From Phocaeicola_A sp036804505 (GTDB taxonomy: Bacteria > Bacteroidota > Bacteroidia > Bacteroidales > Bacteroidaceae): a stretch of 64,000 bases of DNA. Positions within the stretch are counted from its first letter, which is position 1. Each line of letters opens with the position of its first letter. The notes beneath the pieces are model-generated. The model made no database searches and was not told where the DNA came from. It saw only the letters and a list, made by a program, of their open reading frames with translations. Below, one piece after another: positions 52,096 to 62,000 of this stretch. A program made the position numbers and the translations under genes. The stretch lies in assembly GCA_036804505.1 (NCBI GenBank), contig DAIRSI010000004.1:110577-174576 (forward strand), in the 5' to 3' direction.

Positions 52096-54807
52096 ATGAT
52101 GCAAAAATTGCAAACCTGCGCTTTAATAGCGTTATTTATGCTATTTGGCGTTACCGCGGCTGTGTCTCAAACAGTGAAAGGTAAACTTGTGGATGCTGAT
52201 ACGAATGAGCCCTTGATAGGTGCATCAGTTATCGTAAATGGAACCACAGTAGGAGTTATTACTGACATCGATGGAAACTTTTCCATTAAATCATCTGTAT
52301 CCAAACCTACTATCAAGATGTCTTATGTGGGTTACAAGGACCAACTGATGAAAATCCAAAAGAGTGGAAATGTTGATTTGGGCACTGTATTGATGAAGCC
52401 GGATGCCGTTGCTTTAAATGATGTAGTAGTTACATCTTCCATAGCAGTTGCTCGTAAAACTCCGGTTGCTTTATCTACGGTTGATCCTGTTTTCATTGAA
52501 GAAAAACTGGGTACTCAGGAATTTCCTGAAATATTGAAAACAACCCCAGGAGTCTATGCAACAAAGAACGGCGGTGGCTATGGAGATTCTAAAATTAATA
52601 TGCGAGGATTCCAGTCTGCCAATGTTGCTGTTATGATTAATGGCGTTCCAATGAACGATATGGAATGGGGAGGTCTTTACTGGTCAAACTGGGCAGGATT
52701 AAGTGATGTAACTCGTAGCTTACAGACTCAAAGAGGATTAGGCGCTTCCAAAGTGTCAGCTCCTTCAGTTGGCGGTTCTATCAATATCGTTACTAGAACG
52801 ACAGACCAAAAGAAAGGTGGAAATATTTCTTATGGAGTAGGAAACGATGGTTTCAATTCTCTTTTGTTCACCGTATCAACAGGCTTGATGAGTAATGGCT
52901 GGGCTGTTACTTTGTTAGGAGGAAAGAAATGGGGTGACGGTTATATTCAAGGAACAGAATTTGATGGATATAATTATTTTTTGAATGTATCAAAGAAACT
53001 GACGGATTCTCAAACTTTGTCATTGACTGCATTCGGTGCACCTCAGAGCCATAATCAAAGAAGCAATTATGACGGTTTAAGTATTCAAGGCTGGCAACAG
53101 GTAAAGAACTATATGAATGGGGACAGCCAGTATAAATATAACCCTACTTATGGTTTCGGATTGCATGGAGAACGCAAGACTTCTGCGCGCAATGTATATC
53201 ACAAACCTCAGATATCTTTGAATCATCAGTGGCAAATCAATGAAAAATCTTCATTGAGCACATCATTGTATGTATCCATAGGCCGTGGTTACGGCTATAG
53301 CGGACAGGGACTGACATCCAATGACCAGAATGCATGGTATGGATCTTCAAACGGTACTCTCAATACTACATTCCGTAATACCGACGGAACATTTGCTTAC
53401 GATCAGATTCAGGAACAGAATATGGCAAGTGATCACGGATCTTTGATGATTATGTCAAAGAGCTTGAATTACCATAACTGGTATGGATTGCTTTCCACAT
53501 ACACTACCAAATTAGGAAAATATCTGGATGTTTATGGAGGAGTGGATTTCCGTTATTATAAAGGTATTCATAAAAATGAAATCATCGACCTTTATGATGG
53601 TAAATACTATACGGATATTCGTAACAGAAGTAGTGTTCTGGCATCCAATAATTCTGTTGCTTCAGATCCGATGTGGAAGTATCAGAAACTGGGTGTAGGC
53701 GATGTCGTTTATCGTGATTACGATGGATTCGTTATGCAGGAAGGTGCTTTTGGACAGGCCGAATACAATAGAGGCAAATTGGCTGCTTTTGTTGCAGGTT
53801 CTTTATCCAATACAGGCTATTGGAGATATGACAGATTCTATTACGACAAAGATCATGCAAAATCAGACAAGCTGAATTATATCGGTTATACAGTTAAAGG
53901 AGGCGCAAACTTTAATTTGACTGAAAATCACAATGTTTTTGCCAATATCGGTTATATCAGTCGTGCTCCATTTTTCTCAGGAGGTGCTTTCCTTCAATCT
54001 ACAACCAGTAACGCCACTAATCCAGACGCTATCAACGAAAAGGTTTTTTCAGCAGAAGTCGGTTATGGCTATCGCAGTCAGTATTTGACCGCTAATTTGA
54101 ATGTATATTATACCAAATGGATGGATAAGACTACAACGCGAAGCGGTGATATCAGAGGTACTACTGAAAGATATGTATTGAACATGTCAGGTGTGGATGC
54201 ACGCCACATGGGAGTTGAATTAGATATGGTAGCAAAACCATGCAAATATGTAGAGTTTACAGGTATGCTTTCAGTCGGTGACTGGAAGTGGGATAGCAAT
54301 GCAACCGGTTACTTCTACAATTCCAATGGACAGCCATTGGCTGACGTTACTACAGGAAAAGTAGCATCAGGTATTCTGGCTTCAGATCATGCTAAATTCA
54401 CCATCAACCAGAAAGGAGTAAAAGTTGGAGGTTCTGCACAGACAACAGCAGCTTTGGGCGCTAACTTCAAACCGACATCCGACCTGCGTTTCGGTTTGAC
54501 TTATACATATTATGCAAACAATTATGCGGATTATGCTTTGAGTTCAAGCAACATTTCTGCTAATACTGTTTTAGAAACTCCTAAACCTTGGAAGATCCCT
54601 GCTGCAGGGCAATTGGATATGGATGCCAGCTATCGCTTCAATATTGGTAATTGTAAAGCGACTCTATTTGGAAACGTAGAAAATTTGCTGAACTATAATT
54701 ATATAGTTGATGCGTATGATGGAGGTACAGGTACATGGGATTCAGCTTACCGCGTATTCTATCAATTCGGAAGAACATATTCCATTAGATTAAAAGTAAA
54801 TTTCTAA
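52096..54807 (+). CDS. TonB-dependent receptor with carboxypeptidase-like N-terminal domain
   Basis: 903 residues. A signal peptide (ending AVSQ) is followed by a CarboxypepD_reg-like beta-sandwich (about 28-110, with LIGASVIVNGTTVGVITDIDG), the plug (about 120-240, with MRGFQSANVAVMINGVPMND and VGGSINIVTRT) and a 22-strand barrel to the C-terminal SIRLKVNF. It is shorter than SusC proteins and no SusD follows, so it is not a classical glycan PUL pair. The downstream OB-fold lipoprotein and nuclease suggest nucleic acid or nucleotide uptake. A second Met follows at once (52099). Confidence 0.88.
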   Translation: MMQKLQTCALIALFMLFGVTAAVSQTVKGKLVDADTNEPLIGASVIVNGTTVGVITDIDGNFSIKSSVSKPTIKMSYVGYKDQLMKIQKSGNVDLGTVLMKPDAVALNDVVVTSSIAVARKTPVALSTVDPVFIEEKLGTQEFPEILKTTPGVYATKNGGGYGDSKINMRGFQSANVAVMINGVPMNDMEWGGLYWSNWAGLSDVTRSLQTQRGLGASKVSAPSVGGSINIVTRTTDQKKGGNISYGVGNDGFNSLLFTVSTGLMSNGWAVTLLGGKKWGDGYIQGTEFDGYNYFLNVSKKLTDSQTLSLTAFGAPQSHNQRSNYDGLSIQGWQQVKNYMNGDSQYKYNPTYGFGLHGERKTSARNVYHKPQISLNHQWQINEKSSLSTSLYVSIGRGYGYSGQGLTSNDQNAWYGSSNGTLNTTFRNTDGTFAYDQIQEQNMASDHGSLMIMSKSLNYHNWYGLLSTYTTKLGKYLDVYGGVDFRYYKGIHKNEIIDLYDGKYYTDIRNRSSVLASNNSVASDPMWKYQKLGVGDVVYRDYDGFVMQEGAFGQAEYNRGKLAAFVAGSLSNTGYWRYDRFYYDKDHAKSDKLNYIGYTVKGGANFNLTENHNVFANIGYISRAPFFSGGAFLQSTTSNATNPDAINEKVFSAEVGYGYRSQYLTANLNVYYTKWMDKTTTRSGDIRGTTERYVLNMSGVDARHMGVELDMVAKPCKYVEFTGMLSVGDWKWDSNATGYFYNSNGQPLADVTTGKVASGILASDHAKFTINQKGVKVGGSAQTTAALGANFKPTSDLRFGLTYTYYANNYADYALSSSNISANTVLETPKPWKIPAAGQLDMDASYRFNIGNCKATLFGNVENLLNYNYIVDAYDGGTGTWDSAYRVFYQFGRTYSIRLKVNF

Positions 54808-54826
54808 CCTTTAAAGAATCAAAACA

Positions 54827-57358
54827 ATGAAAAATAAATTATTATTTGGTGCGGCAGCACTGCTGGTTCTTGCAGGTTGCAGTGATTTTAATGATAAATT
54901 GGATGGTTTTGTTGACGGGCCAACCTATAGCGATGTCAAAAATCAAACATATACATTGACGGATGCCGATTATGCAACCGTGGCTAAAAACTCAACAAAC
55001 CAAAGCATAGCAGCAGCGGCAGATCCAACAGGAAGCTATACCACTGCCTTAAATAAAGTTTCGTCAAACAAATATTTGACAGATATTATTTCGGGTAAAA
55101 CATATCTTCCTGCATTTTTGGCGGCAACATTCCCGACTGCTGATAATGGCTCATCCATCAAAGTCACTTACAATAAGTTGGTTGGTGCATCTGAGTATAT
55201 TTCTAAGGTGCAAGCTGCAACCAGTTATAAAGTTTCTGCAAAAGATTATCAGAATGTCTGGGGAAGTGATTTAGGTTATTTTACTCCATCCAAGACTCCT
55301 GAAAAGAATTTGCCAAAGATACTAAGTAGTGGCATTGTAAATCCTACATCCGGTCAATATGCGGTTGTTGAATATCAGTATTCATCATCGGAAGCAACAT
55401 CTACTGGTGTGACTTATGATAAGATTTCTGATATTACAAGTGGAACTGACGGACAATACACCATAAAAGGAACTGTTGCTGCAACTTATGCAAGAGGATT
55501 TATGGTAAATGACGGTACAGGATATATCCTTGTTTATCTTGGGACTCCTGCTGATTATTCAATTGGTGATGTGGTATCCGTATCGGGGACAACCACCACT
55601 TACAGTGGTTTGCATCAGTTTACCAACTCTGCAGTAGTTGCTCGTCTTGAAGGAACAAGTAATTTTGCTTATCCTACTGCTAAAGAAATGACGGGAAGCG
55701 ATATGGATGCTTATCTTTCTTCTCCAACAGTGAAATATGTAAAAGTAAAAGGGACTTTGACTCTTTCCGGCAATTATATAAATTTGACCAAAGTGGAAGG
55801 TTCAGCAAAGGCTTCCGGAAGTATTTCTTATCCTAATGCAGGCATTGTCAATACAGATTTGAAAGATAAGGAAGTATATGTCGTAGGTTATACTATCGGC
55901 TATTCAAGCACAAGAGTTAATTTTCTGGCTACGTCTATTTATGCAGCCGATGCCACTCCTGAATATACTGCCATTGGAACTGTAGCATCAAGCGCTGCAG
56001 GAGCTTATACAGTAAAAGGAACTGTAGCTGCTTTGTACAATAAGGGATTTTTGGTTAATGACGGAACAGGTACAATTTTGGTATATCTGAATGCTACACC
56101 AAGTAATTATGCAGTTGGTGATTTGATTACAGTAAGCGGAACCACTTCCGTATATGGTGGTGTTGTTCAATTCCCGAAAACAGCTGCAATTACAAAATTG
56201 AGTTCTAGCACATTTACTTATCCTACAGCTCAGGCTTTTACAACGGCTATGGCGGATACATACGTAACTGGCGGAGCGCCCTATACACAATATATGTCTA
56301 TTATCGGAAAACTGAATATCTCAGGAAACTATTATAACTTGGCTATTGACGGAGCATCTACAGCTATTGGCAGTATTTCTTATCCAATGACAGGTTTGGT
56401 TGACGCCGGTTTGAATGGCAAATATGTAAAAGTAACCGGTTATTGCATTGGAGTAAGCAGCTCGAAATATCTAAACATCATGGCAACTAAGGTAGAAGAT
56501 GCCAATGGAGCCGAGAATCCTGCAGGAACATCTAATACGGGTAATTCAGTTAAACAATATGCAGTATATCAGTACAACGGTACTGCTTGGGCTCCAGCCG
56601 AAGGTATTGCCATTGTCAATCCAGCTGATTATAAAGCGATGGGGTTAGGTACAGAGTATTTCAATGCTACATATAAGGCCGATGGTTATTTGCCTAATTA
56701 CTTGAAGCAGAAATATCCTTATGCATTCAGCAATGATAAGGTAGGAGTAGCTTACTTCTTCAACAATGGTACTACGAGCAAGCTTTACGTTGATGAGTAC
56801 GTTTGCAACAATGGAACTTGGACGTTGAATAATAATATTGTTCAGACAACAGATCAATTCGTCTTGTCCAATGGAAAGTGGAACTATGATCCAAGTGTAG
56901 TCGTTACTTTGAATCCAGGTAAGGGACAACCCGCCGTTATGGCATACTATCAGGCTATCGCTGATTATGTAGGATCAAAGATAGGCACGGGATGGTATCA
57001 GACAGGTTATACAAACGCTGAATGTTATTATGGTTCAAGTGCATATTACAATGAGTTTGATTTGCGTATATCTTATCTACGTACAGGAAGCGTTAAAGGA
57101 GCAACAGAGTATGCAAATTTGTCAGATGCAGACTTGACTGCACTCGTCATGAAACGTTTGCCGGAAGCATTCATCCCTGCACTGGAAAAATTACATTCCG
57201 ATGCCGCACCTGTTTCAGGTGTTGATGTTACTTACACAATCAAGTTCGGTCTATATACGGGCGTTACTTTGACAGCACCTAATTATACTATAACATATAA
57301 GGTGATAGGTAACGGTAAGTTTGAATATGTAGCCAATTCTTTGAAAGCTATTCAATAG
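54827..57358 (+). CDS. surface lipoprotein with two tandem OB-fold-like repeats
   Basis: 843 residues. The signal peptide ends at the lipobox LAGC (Cys18). Two homologous repeats (about 197-373 and 380-557) each contain YT(I/V)KGTVAA, GF(M/L)VNDGTG, ILVYL and GDxxxVSGTT, the pattern of YhcR-type OB folds that accompany extracellular nucleases. The flanking N- and C-terminal parts (about 35-190 and 575-750) also resemble each other (YxxxxLGTEYF / SDLGYF, and YQYSS / YQYNG). It follows the TonB receptor by 19 bp, the SusD position, but shows no SusD sequence. Role as the substrate-binding partner is inferred. Confidence 0.75.
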   Translation: MKNKLLFGAAALLVLAGCSDFNDKLDGFVDGPTYSDVKNQTYTLTDADYATVAKNSTNQSIAAAADPTGSYTTALNKVSSNKYLTDIISGKTYLPAFLAATFPTADNGSSIKVTYNKLVGASEYISKVQAATSYKVSAKDYQNVWGSDLGYFTPSKTPEKNLPKILSSGIVNPTSGQYAVVEYQYSSSEATSTGVTYDKISDITSGTDGQYTIKGTVAATYARGFMVNDGTGYILVYLGTPADYSIGDVVSVSGTTTTYSGLHQFTNSAVVARLEGTSNFAYPTAKEMTGSDMDAYLSSPTVKYVKVKGTLTLSGNYINLTKVEGSAKASGSISYPNAGIVNTDLKDKEVYVVGYTIGYSSTRVNFLATSIYAADATPEYTAIGTVASSAAGAYTVKGTVAALYNKGFLVNDGTGTILVYLNATPSNYAVGDLITVSGTTSVYGGVVQFPKTAAITKLSSSTFTYPTAQAFTTAMADTYVTGGAPYTQYMSIIGKLNISGNYYNLAIDGASTAIGSISYPMTGLVDAGLNGKYVKVTGYCIGVSSSKYLNIMATKVEDANGAENPAGTSNTGNSVKQYAVYQYNGTAWAPAEGIAIVNPADYKAMGLGTEYFNATYKADGYLPNYLKQKYPYAFSNDKVGVAYFFNNGTTSKLYVDEYVCNNGTWTLNNNIVQTTDQFVLSNGKWNYDPSVVVTLNPGKGQPAVMAYYQAIADYVGSKIGTGWYQTGYTNAECYYGSSAYYNEFDLRISYLRTGSVKGATEYANLSDADLTALVMKRLPEAFIPALEKLHSDAAPVSGVDVTYTIKFGLYTGVTLTAPNYTITYKVIGNGKFEYVANSLKAIQ

Positions 57359-57376
57359 AATAACAACAAAAGCATG

Positions 57377-57410
57377 AAAAAGGAGGCAGCGTAAACTGTC
57401 TCCTTTTTTT
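57377..57410 (+). terminator. terminator-like hairpin between the OB lipoprotein and the nuclease gene
   Basis: 57377-57389 (AAAAAGGAGGCAG) pairs with 57396-57408 around CGTAAA, with one G-T pair and a T run. Readthrough would lower expression of the nuclease gene relative to the receptor. Confidence 0.8.
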
Positions 57411-57428
57411 CACCAATATAATTTGAAA

Positions 57429-58847
57429 ATGAATAAAAAGATATTGTATCTGTTTTTCCTTGTCGGAATGCTTGTATCATGTGGTGGTAAAGGTAATGAC
57501 TCAATTATTAATCCAGTGGACCCTGAACCTCCTGTGGTTGATGCTTATGTGAATATATCGATTCCATCGGACTTGAACGCTTCATTGGCAGGGAAGAAAA
57601 TAAAGGTGAGTAACACCTTGTATGTGACTTCGCTATATGGAACTTCCGGAAAACCCGAAGGTAATGTAACATTGTCTTCTGAAATATTGAGAACACCTAC
57701 GGACATTACATTACCTGGCAGTGCTGACTATACATCTGTAGTAAAATCCAATGCTGCAAACCGTTTGGTTCTATCGGTTCCGGCATCAGTGGTTCTGACA
57801 GATGCAAGTACGCAGACATTAAGATTCGGAGCAACAGTTACCGGTCTTCAAGGTATCCTTACACATAATCTTAATACCAACGTATATACGTTAACAATGG
57901 ATAGCAAGCCTACCATTACCGGTAATGAAAGACCTTCTGTTCCAACAGCTAGCGGATATAATTTGAAAGTAGCGAGCATGAACTTGGAATATTATATAGC
58001 TAGTCCGAGCGCTTGGGGAAAAGGGTATGGAGCAGATAATGAGGCACAATTCAACAGACAACATTTAAAGGTCATGGCAGCTTTGAAAGAAGTGGATGCA
58101 GATGTGTATGCTATCTGTGAAATACAAGAAGGTGATTATTCTGTCTATGAATTGACAAAATCCATAAATGATGCATTTGGGCTTACAGCCGTTTATAAGT
58201 ATATTGATAGTGGAGATACCGGAAGTACTTCTACATACACGAAGAATGTTTTCATCTACAATTCAGCAAAGGTTAAGCCTTATAAAGATTTTAAGATTAC
58301 GTATGATGCCGGTACTATGAAATTACGCCATGTGGTTCAATGTTTTGAAGTAATTGGTAACGGTGCCAAGGTCATAATAGGTATGAATCATTTCAAAGCA
58401 AAAAGCAGTGGGAGTGGTGAAAATGCTGACAAAGGTGATGGACAAGGAAAATCCAATTCTGCCCGAAAAGAAGAAGCGACACAGTGCATTACTGCTTATG
58501 AAGCTATGAAAACATATTACGGTGATACGGATGTCCTTGCATTAGGTGATTTGAACAGTTATTCTGAAGAAGATCCAATACGTCTTTTCATCACTGCAGG
58601 CTATACTAATGAATTAAAGAAATATTCTCCCAAAGGGTGGAGTTATTGCTATAACAATGAAGTGGGTTATTTGGATCAGTCTTTGAGTTCACCAACTCTT
58701 ACTTCTCAAGTAGTCAAAGCTGTAGCATGGGATGTGAATGCCAGTGAACCAACTTATTTTGAATATCAGTATGATTCTTATTTTCAAAATAACCCAAATA
58801 GATATTCGGATCATAATCCAATCATAACATTTATGAATTTGAAATAA
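57429..58847 (+). CDS. lipoprotein endonuclease/exonuclease/phosphatase (EEP) family enzyme
   Basis: 472 residues from ATG 57429. The lipobox is LVSC, followed by a beta-rich N-terminal domain (about 30-165) and an EEP domain (about 180-470). The catalytic motifs are complete: MNLEYY, metal-binding Glu in AICEIQ, NHFKAK, GDLNSY and the Asp-His of YSDHNPI. EEP enzymes cut phosphodiesters in DNA, RNA or lipids, or remove phosphates. As an outer-surface or periplasmic nuclease beside an OB-fold lipoprotein and a TonB receptor, it probably degrades extracellular nucleic acid; substrate is inferred. No promoter was found in the 70-bp gap. Confidence 0.85.
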   Translation: MNKKILYLFFLVGMLVSCGGKGNDSIINPVDPEPPVVDAYVNISIPSDLNASLAGKKIKVSNTLYVTSLYGTSGKPEGNVTLSSEILRTPTDITLPGSADYTSVVKSNAANRLVLSVPASVVLTDASTQTLRFGATVTGLQGILTHNLNTNVYTLTMDSKPTITGNERPSVPTASGYNLKVASMNLEYYIASPSAWGKGYGADNEAQFNRQHLKVMAALKEVDADVYAICEIQEGDYSVYELTKSINDAFGLTAVYKYIDSGDTGSTSTYTKNVFIYNSAKVKPYKDFKITYDAGTMKLRHVVQCFEVIGNGAKVIIGMNHFKAKSSGSGENADKGDGQGKSNSARKEEATQCITAYEAMKTYYGDTDVLALGDLNSYSEEDPIRLFITAGYTNELKKYSPKGWSYCYNNEVGYLDQSLSSPTLTSQVVKAVAWDVNASEPTYFEYQYDSYFQNNPNRYSDHNPIITFMNLK

Positions 58848-58909
58848 AATAATATTAAAAATCTTTTCTTTTTCATAATAGAAAGCTTCTGATTCTCAAG
58901 ACAATGAGC

Positions 58910-58976
58910 TTTCCCAAATAAAAATTTAAGAATTGGGAAATAAAATGAAATAGAAATGCAACATATATTTGGGAAA
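58910..58976 (+). promoter_or_regulatory. three TTGGGAAA sites upstream of the Oar-type receptor gene
   Basis: TTTCCCAA at 58910-58917 is the inverse of TTGGGAAA at 58933-58940; a second direct copy lies at 58969-58976, 36 nt on, just upstream of the -7 element. The spacing suits a dimeric regulator. No copy was seen before the other TonB receptor. Confidence 0.4.
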
Positions 58977-58983
58977 AATCAAT

Positions 58984-58991
58984 TATTTTTG
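58984..58991 (+). promoter_or_regulatory. -7 promoter element of the Oar-type receptor gene
   Basis: TATTTTTG matches TAnnTTTG, 68 nt before the ATG, giving a leader of about 60 nt. Confidence 0.55.
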
Positions 58992-59013
58992 CAATATATT
59001 TTGAGATGTAAAG

Positions 59014-59029
59014 ACAAGGAAGCCCTTGT
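59014..59029 (+). other. leader hairpin of the Oar-type receptor mRNA
   Basis: ACAAGG (59014-59019) pairs with CCTTGT (59024-59029) around AAGC in the 5' leader. It has no T tract and may influence mRNA stability or translation. Confidence 0.4.
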
Positions 59030-59059
59030 TAGTAATTATTAATTTAAAATAAATTTACT

Positions 59060-62000
59060 ATGCAAAAAAGATTAGTATTTCTTTGTGCGTTGTTTTTTGC
59101 TTTCACTTCAATTGTGATGGCACAAGTTACAACGTCTGGAATTAACGGTAGAGTGTCTTCTGAAGGTGAACCAATAATTGGCGCGACTGTACAGGCAACT
59201 CATTTACCATCCGGTACTCATTATGGCGCTATCACAAATGTGGATGGTCGTTATACTATTCAAGGTATGCGTGTAGGCGGTCCTTATGAGATTAAAATCT
59301 CTTATGTTGGTTATCAAACTCAGGTATTCAAAGAAATTAAATTACAATTAGGTGAGGTTTATAATCTAAGTGTAAGTAACTTAAAGGAGTCTTCAGAAGT
59401 TCTTAATGAAGTAGTTGTTGTTGGTACTAAATCAAAGTTTAGTGCTGAAAAAACAGGTGCAACAACAAACATTTCTAATGATCAGATATTACAACTTCCT
59501 ACTGTCAATCGTAGTATTTCTGATATTGCACGTCTTTCTCCTTATGCTTCGGGTATGAGTTTTGCCGGTGGCGACGGACGTTCCACAAACTTTACGATTG
59601 ATGGAGCCAATTTTAATAATAACTTTGGCCTTTCGTCAAAATTACCTGGTGGAGGCAATCCTATATCTGTCGATGCAATTGAAGAAGTACAAGTTGTAGT
59701 AGCTCCTTTTGATGTTCGTCAAACAAACTTTATTGGAGGAGGAATAAATGCGGTAACCAAGTCTGGTACTAATACGTTCAAGGGGACTGCATATACATAT
59801 CAATATAATGAAAATATGCGCGGAAACAAGATAGACGGAGTCAGTCTTGGAGATCGTGCTACAGATGCCAAGCATATCTACGGTTTTACTTTGGGGGGAC
59901 CGATTATTAAGAACAAACTGTTCTTCTTTGCTAATTTGGAGTATCAAAAAGTTCCTACAACATTGGTAAATTGGAAAGCATCAACAGACGGAGTTGCTAA
60001 CGCTGATAATTATATTTCAGCTTGTAAAGCTTCTGATATGCAAAAAGTTTCTGATTTCGTGAAATCGAAGTATGGTTATGACACTGGTTCTTATACGAGT
60101 TTTCCTGCTGATGAAACAAATTGGAAAATACTAGGTCGTATAGACTGGAATATTAATGATAGACATAAGTTAGCAATACGTTATAATTATACTAAGAATT
60201 CTTCTTGGAATCCAACAAATGGTAATTCCTCTGATACAGGCTATCGTTTAAGTGGCATGGATCGTATTTCAAAGTATTCAATGTCTTTTGCAAATTCTTG
60301 CTATTCGACAGACAATAAAGTAACATCTATATCAGCTGATTTAAACAGCCGTTTTACTGATAAAATATCCAATCAACTTTTATTTACTTATACTAATATT
60401 GCTGATATTCGTGGAACCAATTCATCTCTATTTCCTTTCATTGATATCATGTCTGGATATGATACTTCAACAGGAAATCAAATTTTGCAGCCTTATATGT
60501 CATTAGGTTATGAATTGTTTACATTCAATAATGAAGTTCATAACAAAATATATAATGTTGTTGATAATTTTACATATTATGCTGGAGATCATAAATTAAC
60601 TGCGGGTTTAAGCTACGAACATCAGATGGCAAACAATGCCTATATGAGAAACGGTACAGGATATTATCGATATGGAAGTTTGGATGATTTTTTGAATGGG
60701 GCTGCCCCAGAAGCTTTTGCCATTTGTTATGGTTACAATGGTAATACAAAACCAAATGCAGAAGTTGCCTTTAATCAGTTTGGCGCATATTTACAAGATG
60801 AATGGAGTGCTGCAAAGAATTTCAAACTGACTTTTGGTATTCGTTTTGATAATTTGTCTTTTGATAACAGCAGCATTATGCGTAATAATGCTATTTATGC
60901 CTTTGATTTTGGAGGAAAGAAAATTGATACTGGAGCATGGCCTGATTCAAGAATTCAAGTTTCTCCTCGCTTAGGTTTTGTTTGGGACGTCTTTAATGAT
61001 AAATCTTTAAAAGTTCGTGGAGGAACTGGGCTATTTACAGGACGTTTACCTTTAGTATTTTTTACAAATATGCCAACAAACTCAGGTATGATTCAAAATC
61101 TTGTTAAGATTAATACTAAGTACAATAGTAATGGTTCTGTAAAGAGCCGTGATTCTCGTCTTGATTTGTTAAAAGGTGGATTAATAACTGATGTTAATAA
61201 ATTAATTACGACATTAGGTCTTCCTACAACAATTACGCCGGAAGAGGGAGTGGCGCCTAGTAGTATTGCAGGTGTCGACAAAAATTTCAAAATGCCACAG
61301 GTTTGGAAATCGTCAATAGCAGTTGATTATATGATACCTGTTTCTTTCCCTTTAAGTGTAACAGGTGAATTTATGTATACCAAAACAATCAATGGAATCA
61401 GACTATTGAATTATAATGTAAAACAATCTGAAGGATGGACACGTTTTAATGGAGCCGACAATAGAATTATTTATCCATCTAGTGATGTCTATTATTCAAA
61501 TGTATCTGATGCATGTGTACTAACAAATACATCTAAAGGATACGGTTATACGGCAAATATTACTGTTAACGCTGAACCTATTAAAAATGTGAATTTGATG
61601 CTTGCGTATACACATACAGAGTCTAAAGAAATTTCAGGAATGCCCGGATCTAATGCTACATCTGCTTGGTCAGGTCTTCCTACCGTTGATGGTCCTAATA
61701 TTACAGGTGTACAGCGTTCTCAATATGTTATTCCTGATAGAATTATCGCATCTGCAAATTACACTATTAATTATTTGAATAATCATATGGCTACTCACTT
61801 CAATTTATTCTATACCGGGTATTCACCTTACGGGAATAGTTACATGTATACGAATGATATGAATGGCGATGGAATTGCTAATGACTTAATGTATATACCA
61901 AAAAATGATAGTGAAATTAATTTCAAAAATGATGCTGATCGTACTGAGTTCTGGGCTTTCGTTAACCAAGATTCTTATTTAAAGAACCATAAGGGAGAAT

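Noticed and set aside
54827..57358. SusD partner for the TonB receptor
   Set aside because: The lipoprotein is in the SusD position but has OB-like repeats and no SusD/RagB TPR pattern.
57417..57425. Promoter TATAATTTG before the nuclease gene
   Set aside because: The spacing within the element is one base too long and it ends only 3 nt before the ATG.
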